DNA from: a virus | DNA: 25,239 nucleotides | Reading direction: 5' to 3' (one strand) | Virus record (IMG/VR): IMGVR_UViG_3300010368_000098 | Span: 1-25,239 of that record | Part shown: positions 1-6,598 of the stretch, one piece after another | How the letters are laid out: each line of letters begins with the position of its first letter | How positions within the stretch are numbered: position 1 is the stretch's first letter | The notes under the pieces: generated by a model | Databases searched by the model: none | Told to the model about the DNA's origin: nothing | Seen by the model: the letters and a program-made list of their open reading frames with translations, nothing else | Program-made: the position numbers and the translations under genes

Positions 1-573
1 ATGAAATTCAGTGCAAAGGATGGTTCGTTTGTGCGCCAAGACCGGCACCAAACATCCGAGGGAACTTGGGAAAAGAGCGAAACCGAAATGGAATTGCCCT
101 TCAAGGTGGTGATGGATATGGATAAGATTGAGGTTGGCTTCATCGCCTTCACTCAGACTGGCCCCGACTTTCGTTTCGTCCAAGTGGGCGAGCCAATGCC
201 GGTCAAGCCAAGCGACGAACACAAGGAAGGCTTCCGCATCCGCATGTACAACAAGGAAATCGGCCTGCGTGAGATGAGTAGCAGCAGCAAGATCGTGCGT
301 AATCAGATGAACGATCTGCATGATGCCTACTTGTCTGGCAAAGCCGACAATCCCGGCAAGGTGCCAGTGGTTGAGATCACCGGCAGCGACCGCATCCAGA
401 TCGAAACCAAGGCGCAAGGAACGCAGACGTTCCGCTCGCCAAAGTGGTCGATTGCTGGTTGGGTTGATCGCCCGGCTGGATTAGATAAGGCAGAACCTGC
501 CCCAGAACCCACCCCAACAGTCGCACCGGCTGCTGTTGTCCCTGCATCAGTCGAGGGCGCTGACTTGTTTTAG
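1..573 (+). CDS. Putative ssDNA-binding-like replication accessory protein
   Basis: 190-residue protein starting at the first base of the window. Residues 30-155 alternate beta-rich stretches (KVVMDMDKIEVGFIAF; PVVEITGSDRIQIE; WSIAGWVDRP) that would suit an OB-like fold. Residues 156-185 are a low-complexity Pro/Ala/Glu linker, and the protein ends EGADLF. A folded core, a flexible linker and an acidic tail ending in Phe is the architecture of single-stranded DNA-binding proteins such as bacterial SSB and T7 gp2.5, where the tail recruits partner enzymes. The gene sits just upstream of the primase-helicase, which fits a role at the fork. I see no catalytic motif. The similarity is architectural only, so ssDNA binding is an inference; it could be another beta-rich phage protein. 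Because the window begins exactly at this ATG, its ribosome binding site cannot be seen. Confidence 0.6.
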   Translation: MKFSAKDGSFVRQDRHQTSEGTWEKSETEMELPFKVVMDMDKIEVGFIAFTQTGPDFRFVQVGEPMPVKPSDEHKEGFRIRMYNKEIGLREMSSSSKIVRNQMNDLHDAYLSGKADNPGKVPVVEITGSDRIQIETKAQGTQTFRSPKWSIAGWVDRPAGLDKAEPAPEPTPTVAPAAVVPASVEGADLF

Positions 574-583
574 CGGTGGTAGT

Positions 584-623
584 GACCGGCGGCAGGGTTT
601 TTTCTCCCCCCTAGCCGCCGGTC
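584..623 (+). promoter_or_regulatory. Inverted repeat (10-bp stem) between gene 1 and primase-helicase
   Basis: GACCGGCGGC at 584-593 is matched exactly by GCCGCCGGTC at 614-623. Inside, AGGG (594-597) can pair with CCCT (609-612), leaving a loop that contains a T6 run. The T run lies inside the loop and not after the stem, so this is not a classic intrinsic terminator on the + strand. It may be a processing or attenuation hairpin in the 85-nt gap, or a protein-binding site. The pairing is read directly; the function is inferred. Confidence 0.5.
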
Positions 624-658
624 ATGTCTCAGGGACAAAGGGGGATAGGGATAATAAG

Positions 659-2464
659 ATGACAAATATTGCAGCATATATAGAGCAGGTCGCCATCCAT
701 TATTGGGGTGAGCCGACTAGCAGGCGCGGCACTGAGATCCGCTGGGGCAACCACGGCAGCAAATCAGTTGACACGCGCAAAGGCGTTTGGACAGATTTCG
801 AGACTGGCGCTGCGGGCGGGGTGGTTGACCTTGTGCGCGCCAACGAACCAGCGTCTATCAACGGCAACATTCCTGACGTGCTTGAAAGAAAATTCGGCAT
901 CAGCAAGCAGCAGCAAAAGAGCCTGCCAGTGACGCCGAACATGTCTCGCGCTTATGATTATTATGACAGCGACGGCGTGTTGGCTTATCAGGTGCTGCGT
1001 TTCGACAACCCCAAAACATTTAGACAAAGACGCCCAGATGACCGGGGTGGCTGGATCAATAGCATCAAAGACATTGACCCGCTGCCATACAACCTACCGG
1101 CAATCATGCAAAACCCACAAGCGCCAGTATTTATTGTTGAGGGCGAGAAATGCGCCGATGCACTGATTGAGCTTGGCCTGATCGCTACGACCAACAGCGG
1201 CGGCTCAAAGAATTGGAAGCCGGAACTGGCGCAGTATTTCGCTGATCGCAATGTCGTGGTGCTGCCCGACAACGATGAGGCCGGGCAAGCACACGCCGAC
1301 ACAGTGATTGCGGCTTTGCACGGCACATCTGGCAAGATCAAGCGATTAGATTTGCCCGGCTTGCCACCCAAAGGCGATGTAGTGGATTGGCTGGCGGCAG
1401 GCAACGCCAAGAAAACGCTGCTTGACCTAGCGCGTCAAGCGCCAGTGGTTGAAGTAGCGCCAGAGCCGAAGCCTGACATTTATCCGCTGTATGATGAGCA
1501 TTACCTGATGACGATGCCGCCAGTCGAGTGGATGATTGACGGTGTACTTACCAAGCACGGCTTCAGCGTCATGTATGGCGCACCCGGCACCGGCAAGAGC
1601 TTCATAGCTATTGATATGGCATTGTGTATGTCGCACGGCTTGGCGTGGCACGGCAGGCAAACAAAGCAAGGCGTTGTGCTATACATAGCCGGTGAGGGCG
1701 TTGGCGGCCTTGGTAAGCGCGTAAAGGCGTGGAAGCTGCACAATAAAGTCGAGGATACCGGCCTGTTGCGCGTATTGCCTATGGCTGTTGATATGATGGA
1801 TGAAGAGAGCATCGACAAGCTGCTGCGCACTATTGACAGTCTCAATGAGGATTTTAGCTGCTTGGTTATTGACACTGTGGCTCGCAGCATGACCGGCGAG
1901 GAAAACAGCGCAACAGATATGAGCGCGTTCATCAGGGGCTGCGACGCAGTGAAGCATCACACCGGCTGCGGCTTGCTGGCAATACACCACGCGGGCAAGG
2001 ACGCCAGCCGGGGCATCAACTCTATGCGCGGTAGCTCGGCACTAGCTGGCGCTGCCGACACCGTGTTGTCGGTTGGCAAAGCTGAAAACATCGTGGCGCT
2101 CGGTATGGAAAAGCAAAAAGATGCCGAGCCAATGGACAAGATCACGTTTGAAATGACGCCAGTGGCGCTGCTGGATGACAGCAGTGTCGTAATGAAACCC
2201 ATAGAGGCACAGGGCGCGACCAAGAAGCAAGACCTGTCAGCGCGGCAATATCATGCCTTCCAATCGCTGCAAAATACACTGATAAAGCTGGTCGTTGATA
2301 CCTTGTCAGTTGATCAATGGCACGAGGCGCATAGGTCGAAATCACCCGATTTAACTAGCGCACAACGCAAAGATGCGCGTCAGGGACTGCAAGATAAGGG
2401 TGTGGTGACGGTGCATGAGGGTAAAGTGTGGATTAACAAAGAGATAGCGGGAAATGTGGGGTGA
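659..2464 (+). CDS. Primase-helicase: TOPRIM domain plus RecA/RepA-type ATPase
   Basis: 601 residues from ATG 659; an in-frame TTG at 536 would add 41 unlikely residues overlapping gene 1. A purine-rich GGGGGATAGGG lies 9-19 nt upstream. Residues 1-85 form a small N-terminal domain without an obvious zinc-binding Cys set. Residues 155-245 are a TOPRIM domain: FIVEGEKCADAL (158-169) with the catalytic Glu, NSGGS, then VVVLPDNDEAG with the DxD pair (204-206). Residues 285-470 are a RecA/RepA-like (AAA_25-type) ATPase with Walker A GAPGTGKS (307-314) and Walker B CLVIDT (401-406), followed by HHAGKDASRGINSMRGSSAL, typical of RepA-like helicases. A helical C-terminal tail follows. The protein should prime and unwind DNA at the phage fork. 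Lack of an N-terminal zinc ribbon is unusual for a T7 gp4-like primase. No DNA polymerase gene lies in the window. Confidence 0.93.
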   Translation: MTNIAAYIEQVAIHYWGEPTSRRGTEIRWGNHGSKSVDTRKGVWTDFETGAAGGVVDLVRANEPASINGNIPDVLERKFGISKQQQKSLPVTPNMSRAYDYYDSDGVLAYQVLRFDNPKTFRQRRPDDRGGWINSIKDIDPLPYNLPAIMQNPQAPVFIVEGEKCADALIELGLIATTNSGGSKNWKPELAQYFADRNVVVLPDNDEAGQAHADTVIAALHGTSGKIKRLDLPGLPPKGDVVDWLAAGNAKKTLLDLARQAPVVEVAPEPKPDIYPLYDEHYLMTMPPVEWMIDGVLTKHGFSVMYGAPGTGKSFIAIDMALCMSHGLAWHGRQTKQGVVLYIAGEGVGGLGKRVKAWKLHNKVEDTGLLRVLPMAVDMMDEESIDKLLRTIDSLNEDFSCLVIDTVARSMTGEENSATDMSAFIRGCDAVKHHTGCGLLAIHHAGKDASRGINSMRGSSALAGAADTVLSVGKAENIVALGMEKQKDAEPMDKITFEMTPVALLDDSSVVMKPIEAQGATKKQDLSARQYHAFQSLQNTLIKLVVDTLSVDQWHEAHRSKSPDLTSAQRKDARQGLQDKGVVTVHEGKVWINKEIAGNVG

Positions 2465-2477
2465 CCATCCCACACTC

Positions 2478-2550
2478 ATCGCACATCTGTCGCAGGGTGG
2501 GGCGGGTGCGATGATCCCTAGGGATCGCACCCTACCATCGCACCCCACCC
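2478..2550 (+). repeat. Cluster of ATCGCACCC repeats and nested palindromes (candidate origin or operator)
   Basis: The gap between the primase-helicase stop and the next gene carries ATCGCACCC at 2524-2532 and 2537-2545, a partial copy ATCGCACA at 2478-2485, and the reverse complement GGGTGCGAT at 2504-2512. A perfect 14-bp palindrome, GATCCCTAGGGATC, lies at 2513-2526. GGGTGGGG (2495-2502) is complementary to CCCCACCC (2543-2550). GGGTGCGATG (2504-2513) can pair with either right-hand copy, so mutually exclusive hairpins are possible. The cluster ends one base before the Shine-Dalgarno of the next gene. It could be an origin with iterons, an operator or a translation-control structure; the sequence does not decide. 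Confidence 0.6.
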
Positions 2551-2563
2551 AAAGGAGGGTAAA

Positions 2564-3130
2564 TTGAAGGGAAAAATAAGTAAGCCAAGCAAGCAACACT
2601 ATGCGCCTAGTCAAATGGCGATGAGGCGGATGCAGGATGCGCTGCATGAATATGATCGAGCCGCAACAGCAATGGAAGCGAAGTGGGGTGTAGATAGATT
2701 ACCGTGGCTGGTTGAGCAGGGATTGCGTGGTAGATTTGAAGCGCAGATGGATCTGTTGAATAAGGCCATTGAGGATCAGCACGATGTTGAGCATCAGGTG
2801 TCGGTGACATTGCGGGGATTGGCTGCGCTTGAGCAAGCTGCTATCGCTGCCGGGCATAAGCCGCTGACTGGTGAGTATTGGGAAGCAGCAATGGATGATG
2901 GCAAGGTGCTGGCAATTACGCGCAGTAACTATGAGGCGGGCAAGGTGGCGAAAGAAAACCGCGAGATGGTGGTCTACAGCATTGATGAGATCGCAGCTAT
3001 CGTGTCAGGCTGGCGTAAGGACAAGGCCGGGCAAGTGGCAGAAATGGCGAAAGAGATGTTCCCCGGCGCTGCTGTTGAGAAGGTAAGAACAAGAACTGAA
3101 AAGGAACTGAATGATGAAATCCCTTTCTGA
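2564..3130 (+). CDS. Helical protein with an SSB-like C-terminal tip (DEIPF)
   Basis: 188 residues. The start is TTG at 2564, chosen because a near-perfect Shine-Dalgarno AAAGGAGGG (2551-2559) precedes it by 4 nt and no in-frame ATG lies nearby. The sequence is almost entirely helical and I recognise no named domain. The last six residues are NDEIPF, closely matching the tip of bacterial SSB (DDDIPF in E. coli), the docking site for primase, RecQ, Exo I, PriA, RecO and others. The body does not look like the OB fold of SSB: it contains EYDRAATAMEAKWGVDRLPWLVEQGLRGRF and similar amphipathic helices. It may present an SSB-type tail to host or phage replication enzymes. It overlaps the next gene by 20 bp and sits between primase-helicase and an initiator-like protein, so a replication role is likely but inferred. 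Confidence 0.85.
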   Translation: MKGKISKPSKQHYAPSQMAMRRMQDALHEYDRAATAMEAKWGVDRLPWLVEQGLRGRFEAQMDLLNKAIEDQHDVEHQVSVTLRGLAALEQAAIAAGHKPLTGEYWEAAMDDGKVLAITRSNYEAGKVAKENREMVVYSIDEIAAIVSGWRKDKAGQVAEMAKEMFPGAAVEKVRTRTEKELNDEIPF

Positions 3131-3776
3131 AAACAAGCGACCGTGGTCTGTGGTGCCAATGCGTTGCTTTAGCGACAGGCAGCTTAACGAAACCGACCTG
3201 CGTGTGCTTGGTGCTTTGTGTGGCTTTACAAACCGACACGGTGTGTGCTGGCCGTCTATGGATACGCTGATGAGTGTTAGCAGTATGAAGAGCCGCACGT
3301 CGGTGCATCAGAGTGTTAAGAAGCTCAAGAAACTGAAGTATGTGCGTCAACTAAACCCAAAGGATTACCAAGAGACAATGACAGGATGGAAGAGCAACAG
3401 GTATCAAGTTTTGTGGGATGGTGACGAAGCGTTGCCCAGATGGGAAGATGTACAGTCTGCCAAGCCATTGCAGTTACGCAGTGATGCAGACGATGAACCT
3501 AAAGAGATAGGGGGTCTGGGGGATGTAGACTTATACACTCACACACCCGACGACCCAGCCGCCGAGGCGATAGCTCACACATATCTGAGCGCGGTGCAGC
3601 AGGCGACAGGTCAGGTCAGGATGTATGACAACGAGATAGCACACGCCCGGCGGCTGGCGCTCGCTGGCTTCACTGCGGCCGACGTGCGGGCAGCAACCCT
3701 CAACACTTGTGACGCTGCGCTTGAGCGGCGGGCAGGGGTGCCATCGCTCTACGACGTTGCAGAGGCTATGCTATGA
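3111..3776 (+). CDS. Winged-helix replication initiator-like DNA-binding protein
   Basis: 221 residues, starting ATGATG at 3111 and overlapping the preceding gene by 20 bp. Residues 10-95 look like a winged helix of the HTH_36/replication-protein kind: FSDRQLNETDLRVLGALCGF (first helix), GVCWPSMDTLM (the W-PS-TL signature at the start of the second helix), SRTSVHQSVKKLKKLKYVRQL (recognition helix and wing). Residues 96-145 are an acidic, probably flexible linker. Residues 146-221 are a second helical domain (AAEAIAHTYLSAVQQA; AHARRLALAGFTAADVRAATLN). A DNA-binding N-terminus with a separate C-terminal helical module resembles phage O-type or DnaD-like initiators. It may bind the repeat cluster at 2478-2550, about 560 bp upstream. 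A transcriptional regulator role is the main alternative. The stop shares bases with the next start (ATGA). Confidence 0.8.
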   Translation: MMKSLSENKRPWSVVPMRCFSDRQLNETDLRVLGALCGFTNRHGVCWPSMDTLMSVSSMKSRTSVHQSVKKLKKLKYVRQLNPKDYQETMTGWKSNRYQVLWDGDEALPRWEDVQSAKPLQLRSDADDEPKEIGGLGDVDLYTHTPDDPAAEAIAHTYLSAVQQATGQVRMYDNEIAHARRLALAGFTAADVRAATLNTCDAALERRAGVPSLYDVAEAML

Positions 3777-4033
3777 TGTACCGCGCAGCAAACGTTGGTT
3801 TGTCGGTGTACAGCGCAGAAAAAAACGATCCTGCCGCCGCGCAAAAATCGACCCCTTGCCCCCCGCCATCGCCCACTGCGATAGGGGGGTGTCACACAAA
3901 ATTTTCGCCCCAAACGCGCAAACCGTGCCGCGCTTGCGATGCTGGCTGGATACGTCAGCCGGACGGCTATGGTTGCGTCGAATGGACATCGTGCTATTCT
4001 TGTGGGGGAACAGGAGAGGCCGATGATATATGA
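3773..4033 (+). CDS. Small DnaJ-type zinc-finger protein (CxxC pair)
   Basis: 86 residues, ATG 3773 overlapping the previous stop (ATGA), with AGAGG at 3761-3765 as ribosome binding site; ATG 3776 is equally possible. The C-terminal half has CRACDAGW and CYSCGGTG separated by 16 residues, the paired CxxCxGxG-like knuckles of the DnaJ zinc-binding region, expected to bind one Zn. The N-terminal half is low complexity (AAAQKSTPCPPPSPTAIGG) and its DNA holds a strong hairpin. Other reading frames are also open here on both strands, so the gene call rests on the overlap, the ribosome binding site and the cysteine pattern. Function is unknown; such modules are also seen in short phage proteins with no chaperone role. 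Confidence 0.75.
   Translation: MMYRAANVGLSVYSAEKNDPAAAQKSTPCPPPSPTAIGGCHTKFSPQTRKPCRACDAGWIRQPDGYGCVEWTSCYSCGGTGEADDI
3859..3889 (+). other. Strong GC hairpin inside the zinc-finger gene
   Basis: CCCCCC (3859-3864) pairs with GGGGGG (3884-3889); inside it ATCGC (3868-3872) pairs with GCGAT (3878-3882), leaving a CCACT loop. That gives eleven base pairs with a small asymmetric internal loop, followed by TGTCACAC and not a T run, so a simple terminator is unlikely. It could slow or modulate expression of the downstream small genes, or bind a protein. It shares the ATCGC core with the repeats at 2478-2550. The structure is read directly; any role is inferred. Confidence 0.45.
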
Positions 4034-4190
4034 GGGCGACGGCTCATTTGAGCGAAAGTTGAACAACCAACAATGCCCACGCTGTCGTAGCGCGATTGTA
4101 TTGCGGCGTGACGACGCGCAGAAAAGGGAATATGATTGCAGCGTATGTAATTTAAAGATTATTGATGTAAAAAGGGATGACGAAAGATGA
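4023..4190 (+). CDS. 55-aa zinc-ribbon protein
   Basis: 55 residues from ATG 4023. This start is chosen because AGGAGAGG (about 4011-4018) is an excellent ribosome binding site and the gene then overlaps the previous one by 11 bp; an upstream in-frame ATG (3939) would add 28 residues without a good site. The sequence contains CPRC and, 17 residues on, CSVC (NQQCPRCRSAIVLR; REYDCSVCNLK): a compact four-Cys zinc ribbon with basic residues between the knuckles, as in many nucleic-acid-binding ribbons. It ends in an ATGA overlap with the DUF6378-like gene. The partner and function are not known. Confidence 0.85.
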   Translation: MIYEGDGSFERKLNNQQCPRCRSAIVLRRDDAQKREYDCSVCNLKIIDVKRDDER

Positions 4191-4468
4191 ACAGATACGA
4201 GTTATTGGATGCGGCCAAGGATACTGTGGCGGATCGCGGCGAGGATTACGGCAGCATTTGGGAGAACCACGAGCGCATTGCTATTATTTGGACGGCGCTC
4301 ATTGGCATACAGATTGAGCCGGAGCATGTAGCTATGATGATGGCCGGGGTGAAGTTAGCTAGGTTAGCGGCGACGCCCGATCATCAGGATAGCTGGGTGG
4401 ATCTGGCTGGCTATGCCGCAACAGGATCGGAGTGTTTGCATGTCAGGCAAAACAACGCCAACGATTAG
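4187..4468 (+). CDS. DUF6378-like phage protein
   Basis: 93 residues, all-helical. RGEDYGSIWENHERIAIIWTAL near residue 17, MMAGVKLARLAATPDHQDSWVDLAGYAATGSE in the middle, and the overall length match a widespread phage family I know as DUF6378, whose members share the RGxDYG, ENxxRIAxxW and DSWxDxAGYAA blocks. The family's function is not established. The arrangement of helices with conserved acidic residues is reminiscent of all-alpha nucleotide-related folds, but I cannot show a catalytic set. It lies between a zinc ribbon and the small terminase subunit with ATGA-type overlaps on both sides, so it is co-translated with packaging genes. Confidence 0.88.
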   Translation: MNRYELLDAAKDTVADRGEDYGSIWENHERIAIIWTALIGIQIEPEHVAMMMAGVKLARLAATPDHQDSWVDLAGYAATGSECLHVRQNNAND

Positions 4469-4841
4469 ACAGCAGCGGGCGGCGCTGGCTGCGTCTGACG
4501 AAGATCGGCGCGAGGCGGTGGTGCAAGAGTTAGAGGCGATTGGCGCGGGCGAGGCGACTGACGTTGTTCAGTGGGATGATATGGGTCGGGTGACGTTAAC
4601 GCCGAGTGATCAATTGTCGGATCGCGCCCGCCGGGCGGTGAAAAAGGTTAAGGTTACGCCCAATCAGTTTGGCAATCAGATTGAGGTTGAGATGCACGAT
4701 AAGTTGTCGGCGTTGAGGCTATTGGCGAAGCATCGCGGGTTATTAGAGCCTAATGCGAATGATCAGAAGCCAAGTATGATTGGCATTAACATTACTGGGC
4801 CGACGGCGAAGATCGTCGAGATCGAGGGTGATGATGGGTAA
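4440..4841 (+). CDS. terS: Terminase small subunit (Terminase_2-like), short form
   Basis: 133 residues from ATG 4440, preceded by CGGAG at 4428-4432; ATG 4413 in the same frame would add nine residues inside the upstream gene. The C-terminal two thirds match the Terminase_2-type small subunit: VVQWDDMGRVTLTPSDQLSDRARRAVKKV, then IEVEMHDKLSALRLLAKHRGLL, the characteristic HDKLxALxxLxxHxGL block. Small terminase subunits bind the packaging site and stimulate the large subunit's ATPase and cutting. The usual N-terminal helix-turn-helix that recognises DNA in this family is missing or very reduced: only about 40 helical residues precede the conserved part. The large subunit follows after one small zinc-ribbon gene, consistent with this assignment. 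Confidence 0.85.
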   Translation: MSGKTTPTIRQQRAALAASDEDRREAVVQELEAIGAGEATDVVQWDDMGRVTLTPSDQLSDRARRAVKKVKVTPNQFGNQIEVEMHDKLSALRLLAKHRGLLEPNANDQKPSMIGINITGPTAKIVEIEGDDG

Positions 4842-5058
4842 GGTCATTGATATGAAGGATTACATCAGCGTCCGTTTTTTTAAGCAGGATATATTGTGTG
4901 GATATTGTGAGCAGTTGACGCGAGGCCGGGTATATGATGGCGGTGAGGCTATTGTTTGTTCGGTATGCAGTGGGCCTATGCTTGAGTTGAGCAGTGATGA
5001 TTATGCTGGCGAGTCCACTATTATTTTTGAACCAGAGGATTATGATGGCGCGAGCTAG
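4834..5058 (+). CDS. 74-aa zinc-ribbon protein between terminase subunits
   Basis: 74 residues from ATG 4834 (ATG 4831 immediately upstream is also in frame); GAGGG at 4824-4828 gives better spacing to 4834. It contains CGYC and CSVC about 20 residues apart (DILCGYCEQLTRG; EAIVCSVCSGPM), a zinc ribbon, followed by a strongly acidic C-terminal tail (SSDDYAGE; FEPEDYDG). It overlaps the small terminase subunit by 8 bp and the large subunit by 14 bp, so it is inserted between the two packaging genes and translated with them. It might be a packaging cofactor, but nothing in the sequence proves that. Confidence 0.82.
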   Translation: MGKVIDMKDYISVRFFKQDILCGYCEQLTRGRVYDGGEAIVCSVCSGPMLELSSDDYAGESTIIFEPEDYDGAS

Positions 5059-6598
5059 AGCAGCAACAGACAGATCACCCCGGCGTCGCAAGCAGCCAAC
5101 GACTGAGGCTTTGGCGGGGTTGAGTTTAGATTTTTCGGAAAGTCCAACAGTATGGGAATTTTTGCAAGACGACAGTTTCGTGCGTGGATTGATGGGGCCG
5201 GTGGGATCTGGCAAAACATTCGGTTCGTTAGCGGAAGTGATGTTGAGGGCGGTGAAACAGGAGCCATCGCCGATAGATGGGATCAGATATACTCGGTTTG
5301 CAGTTATAAGGAACAGCTACCCAGAGCTACGCACGACCACGATTAAGACGTGGCAGGAGTTATTTCCTGAGAATGTTTGGGGGCCGATGCGCTGGTCGCC
5401 GCCTATTACACATCACATCAAGCTGCCGCCGCGTGATGGCGCGGCTGGGCTTGATTGTGAGGTGATCTTTTTGGCGCTGGATCAGCCTCGCGACGTGCGG
5501 AAATTGTTGTCGTTAGAGTTGACCGGCGGTTTTATTGATGAGGCGCGAGAGTTGCCAAAGGCTGTGGTTGATGGCTTGACATCGCGTGTCGGTCGTTTCC
5601 CGACTAGGGCGAATGGCGGTTGTACTTGGCGCGGCGTGTGGATGAGTACCAACCCGATGGATAGTGATCACTGGTGGCATCAGTTAGCCGAGAAAAATCC
5701 TATTCGCGGAAAGTATCCTTGGAAGTTTTACAAACAGCCCGGCGGTGTAGTTGAGGGAACGAAAGAGCATGAGGATGCTATATTCTCGGCTGATAAATAT
5801 TGGATCAACAACCCGAAGGCCGAGAACGTAAATAATTTACCGCCCGGTTATTACGAACAGCAGTTAGCGGGCAAAAGCATTGACTGGATCCAGTGTTACG
5901 CTGGGGCGCAGTATGTTTATGTGCAGGACGGCAAGCCGGTCTGGCATGAGTTTGTTGATAGCATGATGTCGGCTGACGTTCACATTGAGCCGGGTTGGCC
6001 GGTGCATATTGGGCTTGACTTTGGTTTGACGCCTGCGGCTGTCTTTGGGCAGAAGATGCAGAATGGCCGGTGGCACGTTGTGCATGAGCTAGTGGCGTTT
6101 GATATGGGTCTGGAAAGGTTTTGCCATCATTTGATGGCTGACATACAACAGCACTTTCCAAAATCAGATGTATTGATCTGGGGTGATCCGGCTGGTGTAA
6201 AACGTGATGAGATTTTTGAGGTGACGGCGTTTGAGCATTTACGCACGATGAACCTTCACGCTAGGCCAACCAGCACCAACGACTTTATGGTGCGGCGCGA
6301 GGCCGGTGCTATGCCGATGAACAGGTTGATTGATGGTAAGCCGGGTCTGCTGGTTAATCGCTCTTGTGTCAAGACGCGCAAATCTTTGGCTGGTGGTTAT
6401 CATTTTAAACGTATGGCGGTGGGTGCGGGTCAGGAACGGTTCCGCGATGTGCCTAATAAAAACCAGCACTCGCACGTTGGTGATGCGTTTGGGTATTTGA
6501 TGCTGGGGGCTGGTGAGGTGCGCAGTATTACACGCAACAGCCAGTTTAGTAATCAGTTTAAGCAAGCCACTGCTAATATGGATTTTAATGTCTTTTAA
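5045..6598 (+). CDS. terL: Terminase large subunit (packaging ATPase and nuclease)
   Basis: 517 residues from ATG 5045, chosen over ATG 5042 because AGAGGA (5034-5039) sits 5 nt upstream. Residues 1-20 are basic. The ATPase domain has Walker A GPVGSGKT (51-58), a Walker B GGFIDEA (161-167) with the catalytic Glu, and a coupling-like STNP at 201-204. The nuclease domain (about 315-490) carries the three acidic residues of the RNase H-like fold: D325 in HIGLDFGLTP, D381 in IWGDPAG and D480 in HSHVGDAFGYL. The protein is expected to cut concatemers and drive DNA into the prohead through the portal. Length and motif order match podovirus terminases. The subunit lies well before the portal, whereas in T7 the terminase genes are at the far right end. 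Confidence 0.97.
   Translation: MARARAATDRSPRRRKQPTTEALAGLSLDFSESPTVWEFLQDDSFVRGLMGPVGSGKTFGSLAEVMLRAVKQEPSPIDGIRYTRFAVIRNSYPELRTTTIKTWQELFPENVWGPMRWSPPITHHIKLPPRDGAAGLDCEVIFLALDQPRDVRKLLSLELTGGFIDEARELPKAVVDGLTSRVGRFPTRANGGCTWRGVWMSTNPMDSDHWWHQLAEKNPIRGKYPWKFYKQPGGVVEGTKEHEDAIFSADKYWINNPKAENVNNLPPGYYEQQLAGKSIDWIQCYAGAQYVYVQDGKPVWHEFVDSMMSADVHIEPGWPVHIGLDFGLTPAAVFGQKMQNGRWHVVHELVAFDMGLERFCHHLMADIQQHFPKSDVLIWGDPAGVKRDEIFEVTAFEHLRTMNLHARPTSTNDFMVRREAGAMPMNRLIDGKPGLLVNRSCVKTRKSLAGGYHFKRMAVGAGQERFRDVPNKNQHSHVGDAFGYLMLGAGEVRSITRNSQFSNQFKQATANMDFNVF

Noticed and set aside
536-658. TTG-started N-terminal extension of the primase-helicase
   Set aside because: It would translate the hairpin region and overlap gene 1; the residues are low complexity and the ATG at 659 begins the domain cleanly.
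988-1410. 140-residue minus-strand frame inside the primase-helicase
   Set aside because: Antisense shadow of the TOPRIM domain coding sequence, without a ribosome binding site or a recognisable domain.
3709-4026. 105-residue + strand frame overlapping the DnaJ-type zinc-finger gene
   Set aside because: Overlaps the winged-helix gene by 68 bp, has no recognisable motif, and the competing frame at 3773 has the ATGA junction and paired CxxC motifs.
3749-4066. 105-residue open frame on the minus strand
   Set aside because: It lies entirely opposite two + strand genes with ribosome binding sites and cysteine motifs, and it would be the only minus-strand gene in the window. GC-rich third positions explain the open frame.
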